Below, piece by piece: positions 38,206 to 50,962 of a stretch of DNA of 64,000 nt (the stretch's first letter is position 1; every line of letters starts with the position of its first letter). The translations under genes were made by a program, and so were the position numbers. This stretch comes from Rhizaria sp. SCN 62-66 (taxonomy: Eukaryota > Rhizaria, unplaced), in NCBI GenBank assembly GCA_001724265.1, contig MEDY01000078.1, forward strand, positions 62,001 to 126,000, given 5' to 3'. Below the pieces are notes generated by a model. It was given only the letters and a program-made list of their open reading frames with translations, made no database searches and was not told the DNA's origin.

Positions 38206-41200
38206 TTACGCCTGCTTACGGCTGCGCTCGAAAGCGCGCGTAAAAATAGCCTTCTCCAGCTGCTTTGCCGCAGCAGCACGCTGCTCAATACCCTCAATCA
38301 GAGTCAATATAACCTACATTCGTAATACAAACAGTAAACAAAGCTTGTGAGTGGTTGTGGTGACAAAGCAAACGCAACAAGATTAGCAGCAGATAAACGG
38401 CTGACAGGACAGTTGTTCAAGATACACGTGGTGTAGTTGTTGACACAAATACGACATACCTTGTCTCCCGGCTTGACTTCGAGCGCTTTGCGCGCGTCAA
38501 CAAGAGCACCATCGAGATCTGCGAGACGCACGCGCTCGTGTGCACGGCGCAAAAGTGACTTGATATGCGTCCTAAAAAGAAGAAAACAAAAAATAAGCAA
38601 AAGGTTAGTTTTTGATGAAGACGATAATGTTTAAAAAAACACTCGCGTGCATATGACCTCGTTTAGATGATATATTGCGAGTTGCGGTTTTCACGTACGG
38701 GTCGATTTTGAGCGCCTCATCCGTCGCCTCCCTAACGCCGCTCTTGTCGCCTACGCGCGCGCGCGACGCGGCCATGTTGCTAAAGCACGCCACGCGCAGC
38801 GCGCGCACGGCGGCCGCCGCGGGGCCCGGCAGGGGGGCGTCGACGTGGAAGAGACCGAGGGCGCGGGCCCACAGGCGCTCACAGCGCTCCGCTACGACCC
38901 AACAGAGAGAAACAAAAGACAACAGAGATGACAAAAGTATGAGCAGATGACCTGAAAAATTATCATTTCGGTGCTGAGATATGATAATATATGTAATTTA
39001 TCGTACCAGTGTGCGGCCCGCGCGCGTAATACACGTTTGCGATGTCTTTGAGGCGGCGCATGAGTACAAGCTTGCCCGCAGTCCAGGCATCGAGCCGCTC
39101 AGGCTCAGGCTCGACAGGCGCAGGCTGAACAGGCTCAGGCTCCTGGGCGACCACAGACGTAGACTCAGGCTTTGTCTCGGAGTCAGGTTTAGTCTGCGCC
39201 TCAGATTCCTCCTCGGTTGATGAGGCCGCCGCTGCTGCTGGCACTGCGACATCAGAGTCAGCATTCGCATCTTCAGAGGCAATCTTAGCAGCAGTCTCAG
39301 CAGCAGCGGCGTCAGCGGCAGCGGCGTCAGCGTCAGCGGCGTCAGCGGCAGCGGCGTCAGCGGCAGCCTTGGCCTCCGCAGCGGCCGCCGCGTCTGCCTC
39401 CGCCGCCAGCGCCGCCGCCGCCGCATTGACTGCAGCTGTGGTCTCAGAGTCGGGTGCGAAGTCTACCAAATGGAGCTCGATGTACAGCGCCGCGCCAGCG
39501 GGGCTCGGGCTCGTTACAGCTGCACTCGCAGATGCGTCAGCTGCGGAGGGGACAGTGGGTGCAGGCTCGAAGCTAGAGAGAGATACAACACACATAAAAC
39601 AAACAGATGGAGTCAGCACGATATTAAAAAAACATAAGCATCCATGAAATAGGAATATTGTTGAAACAAACATTTGACCATTTAATTATCATCAGTTCGT
39701 AATTTCCTCGTTAATAAGTCAAGCTGGCGTACCCGTAGGGCCCCTTGGCCCAGACCCGCGCGACCTCGCCCCGGGCGCAGGCTGCCACGGCCTCCTCCAC
39801 GGCCCACGGCAAGTGCGTCGCGGCGCCGTCGACCACAAACGAGGTGAGCTCGCCGCTGTCGGCGTAACCGCCGAGCTGTTGCTCGCTACTGTGCTGTTGA
39901 CTGCACTTAGACTCGTCGCTGTGATCTAAGTAGGGCATTCCAGGAGCGAAGGGGTCTAAGGGGCGCGTCCATGCGTCGTGTAGGAAGACGCGAGGGGGCA
40001 GCCACTTACCCACACCAACAAGGGTACTTACACTGCTCTCGCTGCTGCTGCTGTTGTTGTTGTTGTTAGTGCTATAGCTAGCGCCAGGGCTCGGTGTGTT
40101 GCTTAGAGTCGGGTTTGCGGCGTAGGCGGTGGCGCTGTCGTTGAGAGCGCTGCCCGGGGTGTAGACGCCTCCGACAGTGCCCGTCGACAGCAGCGATACG
40201 AGCGAGTCAGCGCTGCTATGGCAGCTCGTGCCCAGAGCACCACTCGGCGCCGCGTTACTGTCACTGTCAGAGCTGCGGTCAGTGGCCGTGTTCGCGGCGT
40301 GAGAGCTTGACGCGGAAGAGGCGACTGTGACGGTAACGGGAACGCCAGACATCAGCATCGGGACACGCGAGGCGCCGGTGATAGCGCGCGCGACCGAGTC
40401 TAAGGGGGTACTTAGACCGCCGAACACGGCCTCGACCGCAGCCCACTCCTGCGCGCTCACAGTCACTTCGCCGCCCATAGTCATAGTCTCACTGGTGCTG
40501 CTGCCACTGCCGCTGCTGCTGCTGCTGCTGTCAGACTGCTGCTGCTGCGGAGGCTGCCACAGCGGCAGCGCGCCGCCCATCACGTCGTGTAATGAAACAG
40601 TGGCGATGCGCAAGCGGAGCCAGACGCGGTCACCGGGACGCGGGCGCCGCGAGTCGCCGTTCAGCGGGGAGGAAGATAAGCCGTCGCTGGAGGAGGGGGT
40701 CAGCGCCGGAGACAGCAGTGGTAACCCACCGCGAGTACTTGTGATACCATCATCATCACCATCAGCGGTACTAAAGGGTGAAAAGGGAGCGAAACCAAGT
40801 GTTTCCTTGACTAGCCGGCCGTTTTCGTCGATATTCTTCCTCCCAGTGACCAGCAGAGCGACGATGCGCACCTCGACCCAGCTGCCCAGAGCAGGCAACG
40901 TACTTGCACTAGGACCAGGGGTGGTACTGACATCCGCGCTAGAGGAACTGAGACTGGAGCCTGTGATGCTCGGGCGAGGGTTGCGGCCAATAGCGTCGGC
41001 GGGGAAAAGAGCGTCGAGGCTAGAGGCACCACGGTCGCGCATTGCCACGGCCTGTTGCAGTTGTGGTCAGACGCAAGTGCAATGCCGAGCAAAGGAAAAC
41101 GCACATTCCAAGAGAAAAGACACGTATGTCAGCCAACAAGAACTCTTACAAGTAACATGAAAAATACCAAAAACATCAAGGACATAAAGATAAAAAAATA

Positions 41201-42219
41201 TAGTCACGTGATATATAGCAGATTTGTTCACGCTTAGTGATGTATAAGAACACCTACCTGTCGGTACTCGTTATGCGCCTTGACGACCTGCGCCCGCGCC
41301 CGCGCCCGCGCCTCCCTGCGGACGGCCGCCTTCTCCTCGTTGCCCCGGGCCAGCGCGTCGTCCCGCGCGTGCGCTGCGGCGGCCGCGCGGGCCCGGTCCA
41401 GCGGCGTCGTCTTGACGCCCCGGGGTCCGAAGCCGCCGGTGGCTTCGTCGTCGGAGGACGCCGGCAGCGGCGGCGGCGGCGGCGGCGGCGGCCCGAAAAC
41501 CAGGGGCGCAAAGTGCGGCGGCACGGTGTCCGGCAGCAGCCGAAACACGAAGGACGCGGCCTCGCCCTCACAGAGGGAGGAGAACATGAGCCCGGCGTCG
41601 GTGTCGGCGAAGGCTGCGGTGTAAGTGTAGGTGCAATCCAAGCATTAACAAAGATAATAAGAGAGATTCAGAAGAGGTGAGGAAATTGCGAACAAAATAT
41701 TATGTCTCAAACAAAAACTGTTAGAACATATACCGATATTTGAGATTAATAAATGATACAGAGCTTGAGTCTTGCTCTTGAGCGTAGAAGATATGAGTGG
41801 TGTTAGGTCAGAGATGTCGAGAGAGTAGATACGAAGAGTAGAGGTGGCAATGACGTACTCGCGTGCATGCGCAGCGAGCGCGGGCGCTTTCCTTTCGTAG
41901 AAAAATACACAATTTGCTGTGCCTGGCTCTGACCCTGCGTTGGAGTCTCGTTTGCGCCGGTGTTGTTTGACTCGGGCTTTGCAGCAGAGCGAATCTCGTA
42001 GTGCACCGTCAGGTCCATGCCCGTGGCGGCGCGCCACGTGCGATCCGCCGGCGCGGGCACCAGCACGCGCTTGGTGATGCCGCGGGACGCGAGCGTCGGC
42101 GGCGCGACGGGCTGCGGGGACGCAACAGTAGGCTTCGCAGTGGTCGCGACAGCTGGCTGATCGGAGACAGCTGCAAGTGTCCCAGACCCTGGCTGCGACT
42201 GCGGTGGGCTGCTAGACAT
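38206..42219 (-). CDS. FKBP-type peptidyl-prolyl isomerase with TPR repeats, split by low-complexity insertions
   Basis: Seven exons, 42219-41859, 41613-41258, 41051-39733, 39572-39007, 38891-38699, 38571-38460 and 38313-38206; 3,015 nt, 1,004 residues, TAA stop, every phase matches. The FKBP fold is spread over exons 1-4: RGITKRVLVPAPADRTWRA then MDLTVHYE (first strands), LMFSSLCEGEAASFVFRLLP, then WAVEEAVAACARGEVARVWA then KGPYG across an exon joint, and finally AGAALYIELHLVDFAP. In ordinary FKBPs these lie within ~110 residues; here ~440 residues of Ser/Asn/Thr-rich insertion separate them. Exons 5-6 form TPR helices (ALRVACFSNMAASRARVGDK, then THIKSLLRRAHERVRLADLD). TPR immunophilins bind Hsp90. 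Whether the isomerase still works with these insertions is not visible from sequence. Confidence 0.85.
40398..40417. repeat. Dispersed exonic 20-bp near-palindrome, copy 2
   Basis: GTCTAAGGGGGTACTTAGAC, with 7-bp inverted arms around a 6-bp centre, read on the - strand as LSTPLDS in the FKBP-TPR gene. It is the exact reverse complement of copy 1. Confidence 0.85.
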
Positions 42220-42534
42220 GCTTGAGTCCTGTCAGAGAACAGAGTGGAAATATAATGCGTAAATTGTTATTTATGAGCAAATCGTATCGGTTTTATGCTC
42301 ATGACTGTGCTACTGGTGGAGTTGCAACGATTTGCTCTTGGTCGGGCCTTGGGGGGCTGTGGGAGGTGACGCGAAGGGCTTTCGGGAACTTTAGCATACA
42401 TACTAGTCTGTCCGTCAACAGCAAAGCGACTATCACCCCGGGTTTTGTTGAACAGTTTAATTTATATCACTATTTTGAATCCTCACAATTTTGTCACCAC
42501 CCGCCGCTATTTCTCTTTTCCGCTCTCCGCACAG
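42220..42534. promoter_or_regulatory. Short divergent promoter region between FKBP-TPR and EttA genes
   Basis: Only 315 bp separate the two start codons, so both promoters must sit here. A pyrimidine-rich leader precedes the EttA start. No TATA box or known element was recognised. Confidence 0.5.
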
Positions 42535-45021
42535 ATGCTGTCCCGCTGTGTCCGTGCCGCGGCCAGCCGCGCTGCCTCCACCGCGGCCGCTGCTGCTTTC
42601 TCTCTGCAGCAGCCGCACCAGCAGCACGCCGCCGTGCCGTCTCTCTTCCCCAAGCACGCCGCCATCGCGCGCCGTAACTACACTTCCTTGAACAACAACA
42701 ATGCGGTGCGCCACAACAACGTCTCGATTGCTGCCCCTCTGTTCTCTCTCGCGCGCCCCTGTCTTGCCGCTGCGCCTGCTGCTGCGGCGACTGTCGTCTC
42801 CGCCTCTGCGCGCGCATTTGCCTCGAACCGCTCCGAGTCCGTCTCGCGCGAAGGCGACCCCAACGACGTGGCGTTCACGATGGAGGACGTGTCGAAGCGT
42901 ATTGACGGTAAACGCGTGCTCTTCAAGGACATCACTACGGGTTTCTTCCACGGCGCCAAGGTTGGCATCCTGGGCAAGAACGGCGCGGGCAAGTCCTCAC
43001 TGCTGAAGATTATGGCAGGTGTGGACAAGGACTACGACGGCAAGGCGGAGCCCACGCCCGGCAAGAAGGTCGGCTACCTGGCGCAGGAGCCCGTGCTCGA
43101 CGAGACCAAGAGCGTGCTGGAAAACGTCATGGACGGCGTGCGCGCGCAGAAGGACCTGCTGGACCGCTACGACGCCATCGGCGACGACATGGCGGACCCG
43201 GACGCCGATATGGACGCGCTGATCGACGAGCAGGCCGCGCTCCAGGCACAGATCGGTAAGTTCTTAAAACAATATAGAGTTGTATCTCTTTATGTACTTC
43301 ACGTTTCCGAATTATATTGCACATTTGCTTATTTTAGTATATTTTGTACGCAAATCAATTGTTTTTGTTTTATATCTCATTTAATGTCACGTAATATCTC
43401 ACCTTCACCACAAACTCCATATCTTGCGTCTTCGCCGTGCTTTCTCCCCCCTCGCACAAACACACAGACGAGCTGGACTGCTGGGACCTGCAGCGCCACG
43501 TGGAGATTGCGATGACGGCGCTGTGCTGCCCGCCTAACGATGCCGAGGTGCACTCGCTCTCTGGCGGCGAGCGGCGCCGCGTTGCGCTGGCGCGCCTGCT
43601 GCTGTCCAAGCCGGACATCCTGCTGCTGGACGAGCCGACCAACCACCTGGACGCTGGCTCAGTGCAGTGGCTAGAGCAGTATCTGGACCAGTACAAGGGG
43701 CTCGTTGTTGCCATTACGCACGACCGCTACTTCCTCGACAACGTCGCGGGCTACATCCTCGAGATCGAGAACGGCCGCTTCTTTCCCTTCCGCGGCAACT
43801 ACGAGAAGTGGCTCGACGCCAAGGCGCGGCGCCAAGAGGCTGAGGCGCACGCCGCCAAGAACCTCGACAAGCAGCTCGCGGTCGAGCTTGACTGGCTGCG
43901 AAAGCGCGCCAACGGGCGCCAGGCCAAGGGCAAGGCGCGCGCGCGCCGCGTCGAGGACCTACAGCAGCAGAAGGAGCAGTATCGCAAGTCGCGCGTCGAG
44001 TCGGGGACGCTCGTTATCCCGGGCGGGCCGCACCTGGGCGGCAGTGTCGTTGCCATGTCGCAGGTCGGCATCGCCTTCGATGACAACAAGGGGCCCGGGG
44101 GCGTGTTCAGCCCGGAAGAGGTCGCCGCCATGGGCGGGCCCTCAGCCGTGCAGTGGACCTTCCAGGTACGGATCGATAGACGCTTTCTTAAAACAATTTA
44201 GTTTTATATTTCGTTTCTGTTTTATAATTTCTGTTGAATATCAAAGTTTTATTCTGATTTATGAACATATATCTCACTTTCAATCACTTCTGCGGTTAAT
44301 TGCTTTGCTTCTATTTGTTTGTTCTGTGATATTGTAGGACATCAACTTCTCCGTGTCGCCGGGCCAGGTCGTTGGCATCGTCGGCCCCAACGGCATCGGC
44401 AAGACGACCGTGCTCAAGGCCATCCAGGGCCTCATCAAGCCCTCCGCAGGCGACCTCCACGTCGGCTCCTCCGTGGTGTTTGGATACAACAAGCAGACGC
44501 GCGAGAGCCTTCGCGGCGAGGCGCAGGTCTGGGAGGAGATCACACAGGGCTCGGAGACGGTGCAGATCGACGCCAACACGCGCATCAACGCGCGCGCCTA
44601 CGTGGCGCAGTTCAACTTTTCAGGCCAGGACCAGTCGAAGCTGATCAAGCACTTGTCCGGCGGCGAGCGCAACCGTGTGCACCTGGCCAAGTCGCTGATC
44701 AAGGGCGCCAACGTGATCATGCTCGACGAGCCGACCAACGACCTCGACGTCGACACGCTGCGCTCGCTCGAGGAGGCGCTCAACTCGTTCAACGGCTGTG
44801 CGTTTGTGGTCTCCCACGACCGCTGGTTCCTGGACCGCGTGTGCACCGACATCCTCGCCTTCCACGAGCTGCCTGACCCGGCTGGACGCAAGCGCATGAC
44901 GGCGCGCCTCTTCACGGGCAACTACACCGAGTTCGAGAAGCTGTTCGCCGAGGAGCACGGCAAGTCGTTCATCGAGGCCACCAACAAGGTCAAGAACGTC
45001 AAGAACATTGCGCACATGTGA
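42535..45021 (+). CDS. ettA: EttA-type ABC-F ATPase with an organelle-targeting presequence
   Basis: Three exons, 42535-43255, 43468-44165 and 44338-45021 (donors GTAAGT and GTACGG); 700 residues, TGA stop. Bacterial EttA is about 555 residues and gates translation initiation at the ribosomal E site according to ADP/ATP. The first ~110 residues are rich in Ala, Arg and Ser with few acids (MLSRCVRAAASRAASTAAAA), typical of a mitochondrial or plastid presequence. First ATPase: GILGKNGAGKSSLLKIMAGV near residue 146, the characteristic VDKDYDGKAEPTPGKKVGYL, and LSGGERRRVALARLLLSKPD near 270. The linker is Arg/Lys-rich. Second ATPase: GIVGPNGIGKTTVLKAIQGL near 489, LSGGERNRVHLAKSL near 579 and MLDEPTNDLDVDT. 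No membrane domain. It is most likely of endosymbiont origin and acts on organelle ribosomes (inference). Confidence 0.9.
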
Positions 45022-45465
45022 AGGAGCGAAAGTTGAATAGTTTATCTGCGGTTGACATTTGAGAGAGATAGAGTTAAAGAGCGTTCTTATTGTAAACGAG
45101 GATTTATGCAGTTTGTACTTGCATTGGTCTTGCGTGCTTGCAGTATATCGTGCAACTATTGCTCGTTCTTTGTTTTTCATTGTCAAAGCTGGTTTAGGAA
45201 GTGTATTTAAGAGAATAAGATGATGCTGTTGAGAGATGGCCGATGTACGGATGCTGTTTTATTCACTGCTGTGCGAACAACGCACTGTGGGCTCAGTTCG
45301 TATCATATTCATACACAATAAGACTAGGTACAGCCAGTCAGAACGAATTGCTGAGCCAGACAAATCACTTTGTATTCACGTAAACATGTGACTGAGCTAG
45401 GTATTCAACTGAAATCAAAACTATGTAAACTATTCGTTTGAAACGCAATTTATCGCGTTAATTAG
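45022..45465. other. Intergenic between convergent genes
   Basis: AT-rich 3' flanks of the EttA gene and of the large low-complexity gene. No gene seen. Confidence 0.5.
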
Positions 45466-48400
45466 TTAATTGCGCTGTGTAACAATCGGTCGCCCCCACG
45501 GAACAGTGGCAAAACCGAGCTTGAGTTGCGGCGGTAAATCATCCCTCGTCATCACACCACCAGAACCAGCATTACTCGCAGTAGTTGTCGTAACAGCGGT
45601 CTTGGTCGCATTCAGACTGGCATTCGCAGTCCCGTTGCAGTGCTTATTGCTGCTCGCATGTTTATTGCCATGGTTGAGCGGACTGGCGTCGTACCTCTGC
45701 GGCAGTAGCGGCACAGTGCTACTATTGGTGCTGCGCAGCGCGGCCCGGCTCGCCATCAGCGCGCTCAGCTCCGCGCGCGTCTCCCCGTCGAGCGACGGGT
45801 TCGGCCGCCGCGGCGGCGGTTGGCGTTGCTGCGAGCGCGCGCTGCCGCTGGGCTTGAACTCGCTGAAGCTGCCGTTGAGACTGTTGCCGTTGTTGTGGTG
45901 CTGAGGAGGCTGATCGTTATTCCTCGCGTGGCTGTGCGCGTGACTGGCGGCGCAGCTGAGGGCGCCGGCCTGGCTGTGGACAGGGCTGACCGCGAGACTT
46001 TGGTTGAGACTGTGGCTGTGGCTGTGGGGGTTGCGCGTGCTGCTATGACTCGCCGCTCTTGAGACACTGACGCCGACACCGACACCGGCAGCGTCAGCCT
46101 CAGCCTCAGCGCTGCTGCCGCGGCGGGCGCTGGCGCTACTGCTATAAGACTGATTACTGCGCTGTGCCTGCGTCTGCGCCTGCGCCTGCAACTGTGAGAT
46201 GTTCGAAGGCCCTTTCCCGGCCGCGAAAGTTCCCGGCTTGATGTAAGGGCTTGGCGTAAACCACGGCGCGTTGGTGCTGGCGCTCACGGTCACTTTCGGC
46301 CTATTCCACAGCGCCGACCTCTCAGACCCGGCGGTCGCGGGCCGCCGGTCAGACGGCGGGTACGGCTCGAACGGAGGCACAGGCGGCTTGTCTTTGATTT
46401 GCTGCAGCTTCTCAGTGTAGTATTTCTCGTTTGCTTCAGCTTCGTCGCTGAACGGGATGATGACGCCAGTGACGCTCATCTGGCCGGCGGGCCTGCTGTT
46501 CTTGGCAGTGCTTGTGTGCGTCGCGAGTGCTGGGTCGGGGTTGTTCCGAAAGTAAGCCGCGAGGTCGTCGTAAGCACGGCAGCGGCAGCAGCTGCCGCCA
46601 ATGGCAGTCTCGCTGCCACGAGCATGGTGAATACCGCGACCTCGGGGACTACGACTGTGGTGGTCGTGGTCATGCTGTTTATCTTCGGCCTGAGGCTCTT
46701 GCTGCTGCTGCTGCTGCTCATCATGTTGTTGCTGCTGCAGCTGTTGCTGCTGCTGCAGCTGCTGCGGTTGTTTCGCGGGCGATTGTGATCGCTCACGCGG
46801 TTTGTGGCACACGCACTCACACTCACCTTTCTTCCCCCCAAAGTTGCCGTGATTGTCACCAGCGCTGTTGTTTTCGAGCCGCAACACGAGCCTCTCAGCG
46901 CGGCCGCGGTCACACCACCAGTTTTCCAGCCACAGACCAGCATCCTGACTCTGGTTCTGACTCTGGCCCTGGCCCTGGCCCTGGCTGGGCTGTGAACTCT
47001 GAGTCTGATCGTGCGTGTTGTGCTAACGGTCTTGGTCTTGGTCTTGCTGTTGCTGTTGCTTTGCCTGCTGCCGTTGCTACTGCCGCTGCTGCTGCGCCTG
47101 CTGCCGCCGCAGCCGCCTCTGCGGCATTTCCCGCGCCCCGCCCCAAGGCCCCAGGCACGGACCCGGCAGCAGCGACTGCACAGTCGCAGCCCCCGCCTCG
47201 TTACTATTGAGCCAGGGGTCGGACGGCGGCTGCGACTAAGGCCGCGGCTGAGTCAGCGTGCGCAGGAATGCAGGGCTCAGCAGAGGCGGCATTGCAACAA
47301 CGCTGGCGCGAACGCCGCTCTGCGCAGCTGCCGTCTTGTCATTGGTTGCATTGCCATCAGCGCCAGTTGGGTTGCTGCCCGCGTCTTTCTGCAGCGGTGT
47401 CTCCTGCGCATGCGGCTTAGCTTCCTTTCCGCGCGGCTTGATGCCCCCCAGCTGCGGCCTGTTCTCGGACCTGCTCAGCGCCATGAGCGCACAATCGTCC
47501 CATGGGTCCTCGCCGTCTCCACTCCCACTCCCAGTCGCCAATCCGCCGCCACCAAAGCGGCCGGGCCGCAGCGCGTCGCTTTTACCGCTGCCACCGCCAC
47601 CGCCACTGCTGCTACTGCTGCTGCTGTTGTTGGTAGAGGTGTTCACAGTGGCGGGGCGGCGATTCAACCACTTGTTACGCTCTTCAGCGGTGAGGCTGCT
47701 GGCCGCATCGCCAGTCTTCTCAGCGTTGGCGGTCGCGTGGTTGCTCGGGTTTGAGCTGCTGTTGTTGCTGTTGTTGCGTTTGCGGGGACTAATGTGGCCA
47801 ACAAGCAGCTCCTGTGCAGTAATAGTGCGGGCGGTGTTGCCCTTACTACTCTTGCTCTCACTGCTTTTAGTAGGATTATCAGCGCCAGCAGGCTCAGCGT
47901 TAGCGATTGTGTTTTGATGTTGCTTGCCGTGGACGTCATAATCGCCAGAGCCGTTGCCACCCGCCGAGGCGGCAGTGGCGGCGGCGACAGCAACGGCTAG
48001 CGCCCGCAGCGATACCTGGCCAGCGGTACTGCTGCTTTGACTCGCAGCATGTTTCGTTTTAGCATTTTCAGTAGCGTTGGATTCGCGTTGACGACGTGCG
48101 CTCGTTTGACGATCAGTCGCCCAAGAACCGTCAACAGCACTTGGATTGTTGTTCTCGGTCCCGTTGTCATTCATCCCGGCGCTATTGCTGGGATTGTTAT
48201 TGTCGTGATTGCTGTAGTTGTTGTTGCTTTGACTGCGATACTGGCTGTTGGCCTCGGACACGGCCTCGACCAGGTACCGCCGCCGCAGCCGGCCCACGGC
48301 GCGCACGCTGGACGCGACCGTGGGCAGCGCAAACGCGTCCGCGGCGCGGCCAATAACCGGCCGCTCTTGTCTGTGCTGACGCTCTTGCTTCTGCCTTTGT

Positions 48401-50445
48401 CTGTGCCGCCGCTGCTGCTGCTGCTGCTGATGCTGCTAATGCTGCTCACGGTCACTCTGCTCACGGCCACTCTGCTCACCTCCGTGGCGGCGGCGGCCGC
48501 TGTCAGGAGGACTGGGGTCTCTGCTATGGCGGCCGCTCGGGTGATACGAGTGATGGCTGTGACCATCGGCGGCGTCAATGTCCCTGCGGCTGATAAAGCG
48601 GCTGCGGTAGTTGTCATCTTTGTGGCCGTCGTCGCGGTCCAGCTTCTCCATCAGCCGCGTCGCCATGGCGGGCATCAGGTAGAAGCTCTGCGACGCCACC
48701 GCCACCGCAGCACTCCGCTTCTCGTCGTCGCTCAGGTAGAAATCGCTGTCGTCGAACTTGTCGCTGTGATACCGCCCGTGCGCGCCGCCGCCGCCGCCAG
48801 CGGCGCGTTTGTCGCCGTTGTCGTGCTGTGCGCTGTGAGGATGACGACCGCTCTCGTGCTGTTGGCCGTTGTCGCCGTTGATGATGCCGTGGTTGCCGTT
48901 GCGCTGCTGGGGACTGCGGTTCCCGGGTCCGCTCCGAGGCGAGGCTCTGGCACTGGTGGATGGGGACCCTGTGCTCTTGTTGTTATGATTGTTGTAGCGG
49001 CTCACTGGAGACTCCTTGTAACTGCTGTTGTTGCTGTTGCTGTTGCTGCGGATATGGCTCTGACTGACGGGGGACTCGTTGCGATGGGCGAAGCGTGGTC
49101 TCGCGGTCTTTTTGTTTGGAGGAGTCACAGGAAACTCGGTGCTCTTGCCATTATGATCGACTGCAGGCGCATCATGGCCCTGGCTGTGGTGGAATGCGCT
49201 TTTCTGATCGTGGTTGCGACGAAGCGTGCTGTTGGACGCCGGTGTCGCCGCGGTGGAGGGCGCAGGCGCCGCCTGGCCGAACGAGTGTAGGACCACGCCT
49301 TTGCCAGCGATAGAGAATACGCCCGATACAGGGCTCGGCGTCGCAGGTGCAGCAACAGCAGCAGCGGTAGTTGCCGCATTGTCAGGATGCTTTTTGATGT
49401 CATTATTGTTGTTGTTGTTGTTGACTGAAGGAATGTAAGCGTCAGCCGAGCCGGGAGGGCCGCCAGTGTAGGTGCCCATTGGATACGCACTGCCATTTAG
49501 ACCGCCGCGCTCGTCGCGGCTGTCAGGGCCAGCACCGTCAGCATCGATGCCGACGCCGATGCCGATGTGGGGGGTCGAGTTGGTCTTGAGCGGCCACAGT
49601 CCGCGCATATCACTGTCCGGACCGCGCACGTCGCTGTCTGGCATACTACCCCCGGCCTCCCGCTCCCGCTCCCGCTCACGGTCGCGGTCGCCCGCGATCA
49701 CAGAGGACGAGAAATCGGCGGCGGCGGGGGCCGGGCCGCTGGTCAGGGAGCGGAACAACATGTTGCCATCGTGCTGTTTAACGCTGTCGGGCGCGCTGTC
49801 AAAGTCGTTATTGCTCATCGAGTCTCGGTAGTAGTTGTTATGGCCGCCGTTGTTGTTGCTGTGGTTGCTGTAGGCGTCGCTGTCTCTGCCGCCAACGCCC
49901 GCAAACTTGCCCACCCCTGCCGCCCCCGCCCCCGCCCCCGCCATAGTGGCAGAAGCTTGTCGTGACTGCTATGACGCGCCGGGGATTTCGTCGGAGGCCA
50001 CCGCAGAGCCGGAGACGAAAGCTTCCGACGGCAAGGCCTCGGAGCGGGACGAACCTGTCGCTGGCGCCGAAGCCGAAGCCGAAGCCGAGATCGAGGCGAA
50101 CGCGGACGCGGCGACTGAAGCAGACGACGACGATTCGCGGTCCTCCATCACTGAGCCGAGCCTCTGGAAGGCGAACGGGAAGCCCGACAGCGGGTCCGCG
50201 TGCACGGCGGTGTACGGCGCGTCGGTGAGCACCGCGCCGCCGGGCGCGACCGCGGGCGCAACAGCGGGGACGGTGGCCGCGGCCGCGGTTGGCGAGACGA
50301 CGGAGACGTGGGGGTGCGGCGCGGCCGACAGCGTGAAGCCGCTATGCGCACCGGGGTCGGGGGGATACCCGGCGCCGGATAAGGGCATGCTGCTATAATC
50401 GACGGGGTACGCGGGCGCGGGGGCGGGACCGTGCGAAGGCTGCAT
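45466..50445 (-). CDS. Very large low-complexity protein with five in-frame TAG codons
   Basis: Under the standard code this stretch looks like several separate ORFs. They all share one frame and are separated only by TAG, giving a single ORF from MQPSHGPAPAPAYPV at 50445 to TAA at 45468-45466: 1,660 codons. TAGs: 49971-49969 (PGAS-TAG-QSRQ), 48438-48436 (REQH-TAG-QHQQQ), 47238-47236 (QPRP-TAG-SQPP), 47079-47077 (QQRQ-TAG-QRQQ) and 47025-47023 (DQDR-TAG-HNTH). Composition is Ser, Asn, Gln, His and Asp-rich, with clusters of Asn/Asp and Gln. Local Cys-rich patches (GECECVCHKP, SCCRCRAYDDL) could bind metal. The least repetitive segments are RAADAFALPTVASSVRAVGR and the C-terminal FEPYPPSDRRPATAGSERSA. 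No known domain recognised; mostly disordered, function unknown. Confidence 0.7.
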
Positions 50446-50962
50446 GGTACGCGAGGGCGGGCCGCAGCGCGGGGCTATGAGAGTGCAGAAGAAGGGGTGC
50501 TGGAGAGAGACGAAGGAAGGCGTGATGTGAGCACTAAGCAGCGTTTCACGTATTATTATTTCAAATAAAAATACACCACATCAGTTATGTTCACGAAATG
50601 ATTGTGGTGTTTCTCCTGACGGATGGTACAGGACGTGGACACGCGATTTAGAGAGACGATCGAGCCACCCGTTGGGGTCCAGAAACTCGCCCGTTACACC
50701 ATCATACCTTCCACACGATCTTTCACTCTTGAGTTCTCGTTCAGAAAACCGTCTATGCAACTGTTACCTTTATGATCGAATAATTCAAACCTCATTTTAT
50801 TGAAAACCCTTTTAACACTCCTCACTGATCGTTTTCTTCTTCGCTATATCCATTCTTCTCTTTTCACACTGAATCAGACCTTCGCACCCACCCACTTCCC
50901 CACCAACCACTCGACAGCCCCAGCCTCCCCTGCTTCACAGCACCCACAGCCCCTGCTTTCCG
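50446..50962. other. Divergent promoter region
   Basis: Lies between the large low-complexity gene and the His-tail gene, transcribed away from each other. AT-rich in the middle; no gene seen. Confidence 0.5.

Noticed and set aside
48037-49290. A 417-residue ORF on the + strand
   Set aside because: It is the antisense shadow of the large - strand low-complexity gene; its sequence is Val/Ala/Leu-rich with no domain.
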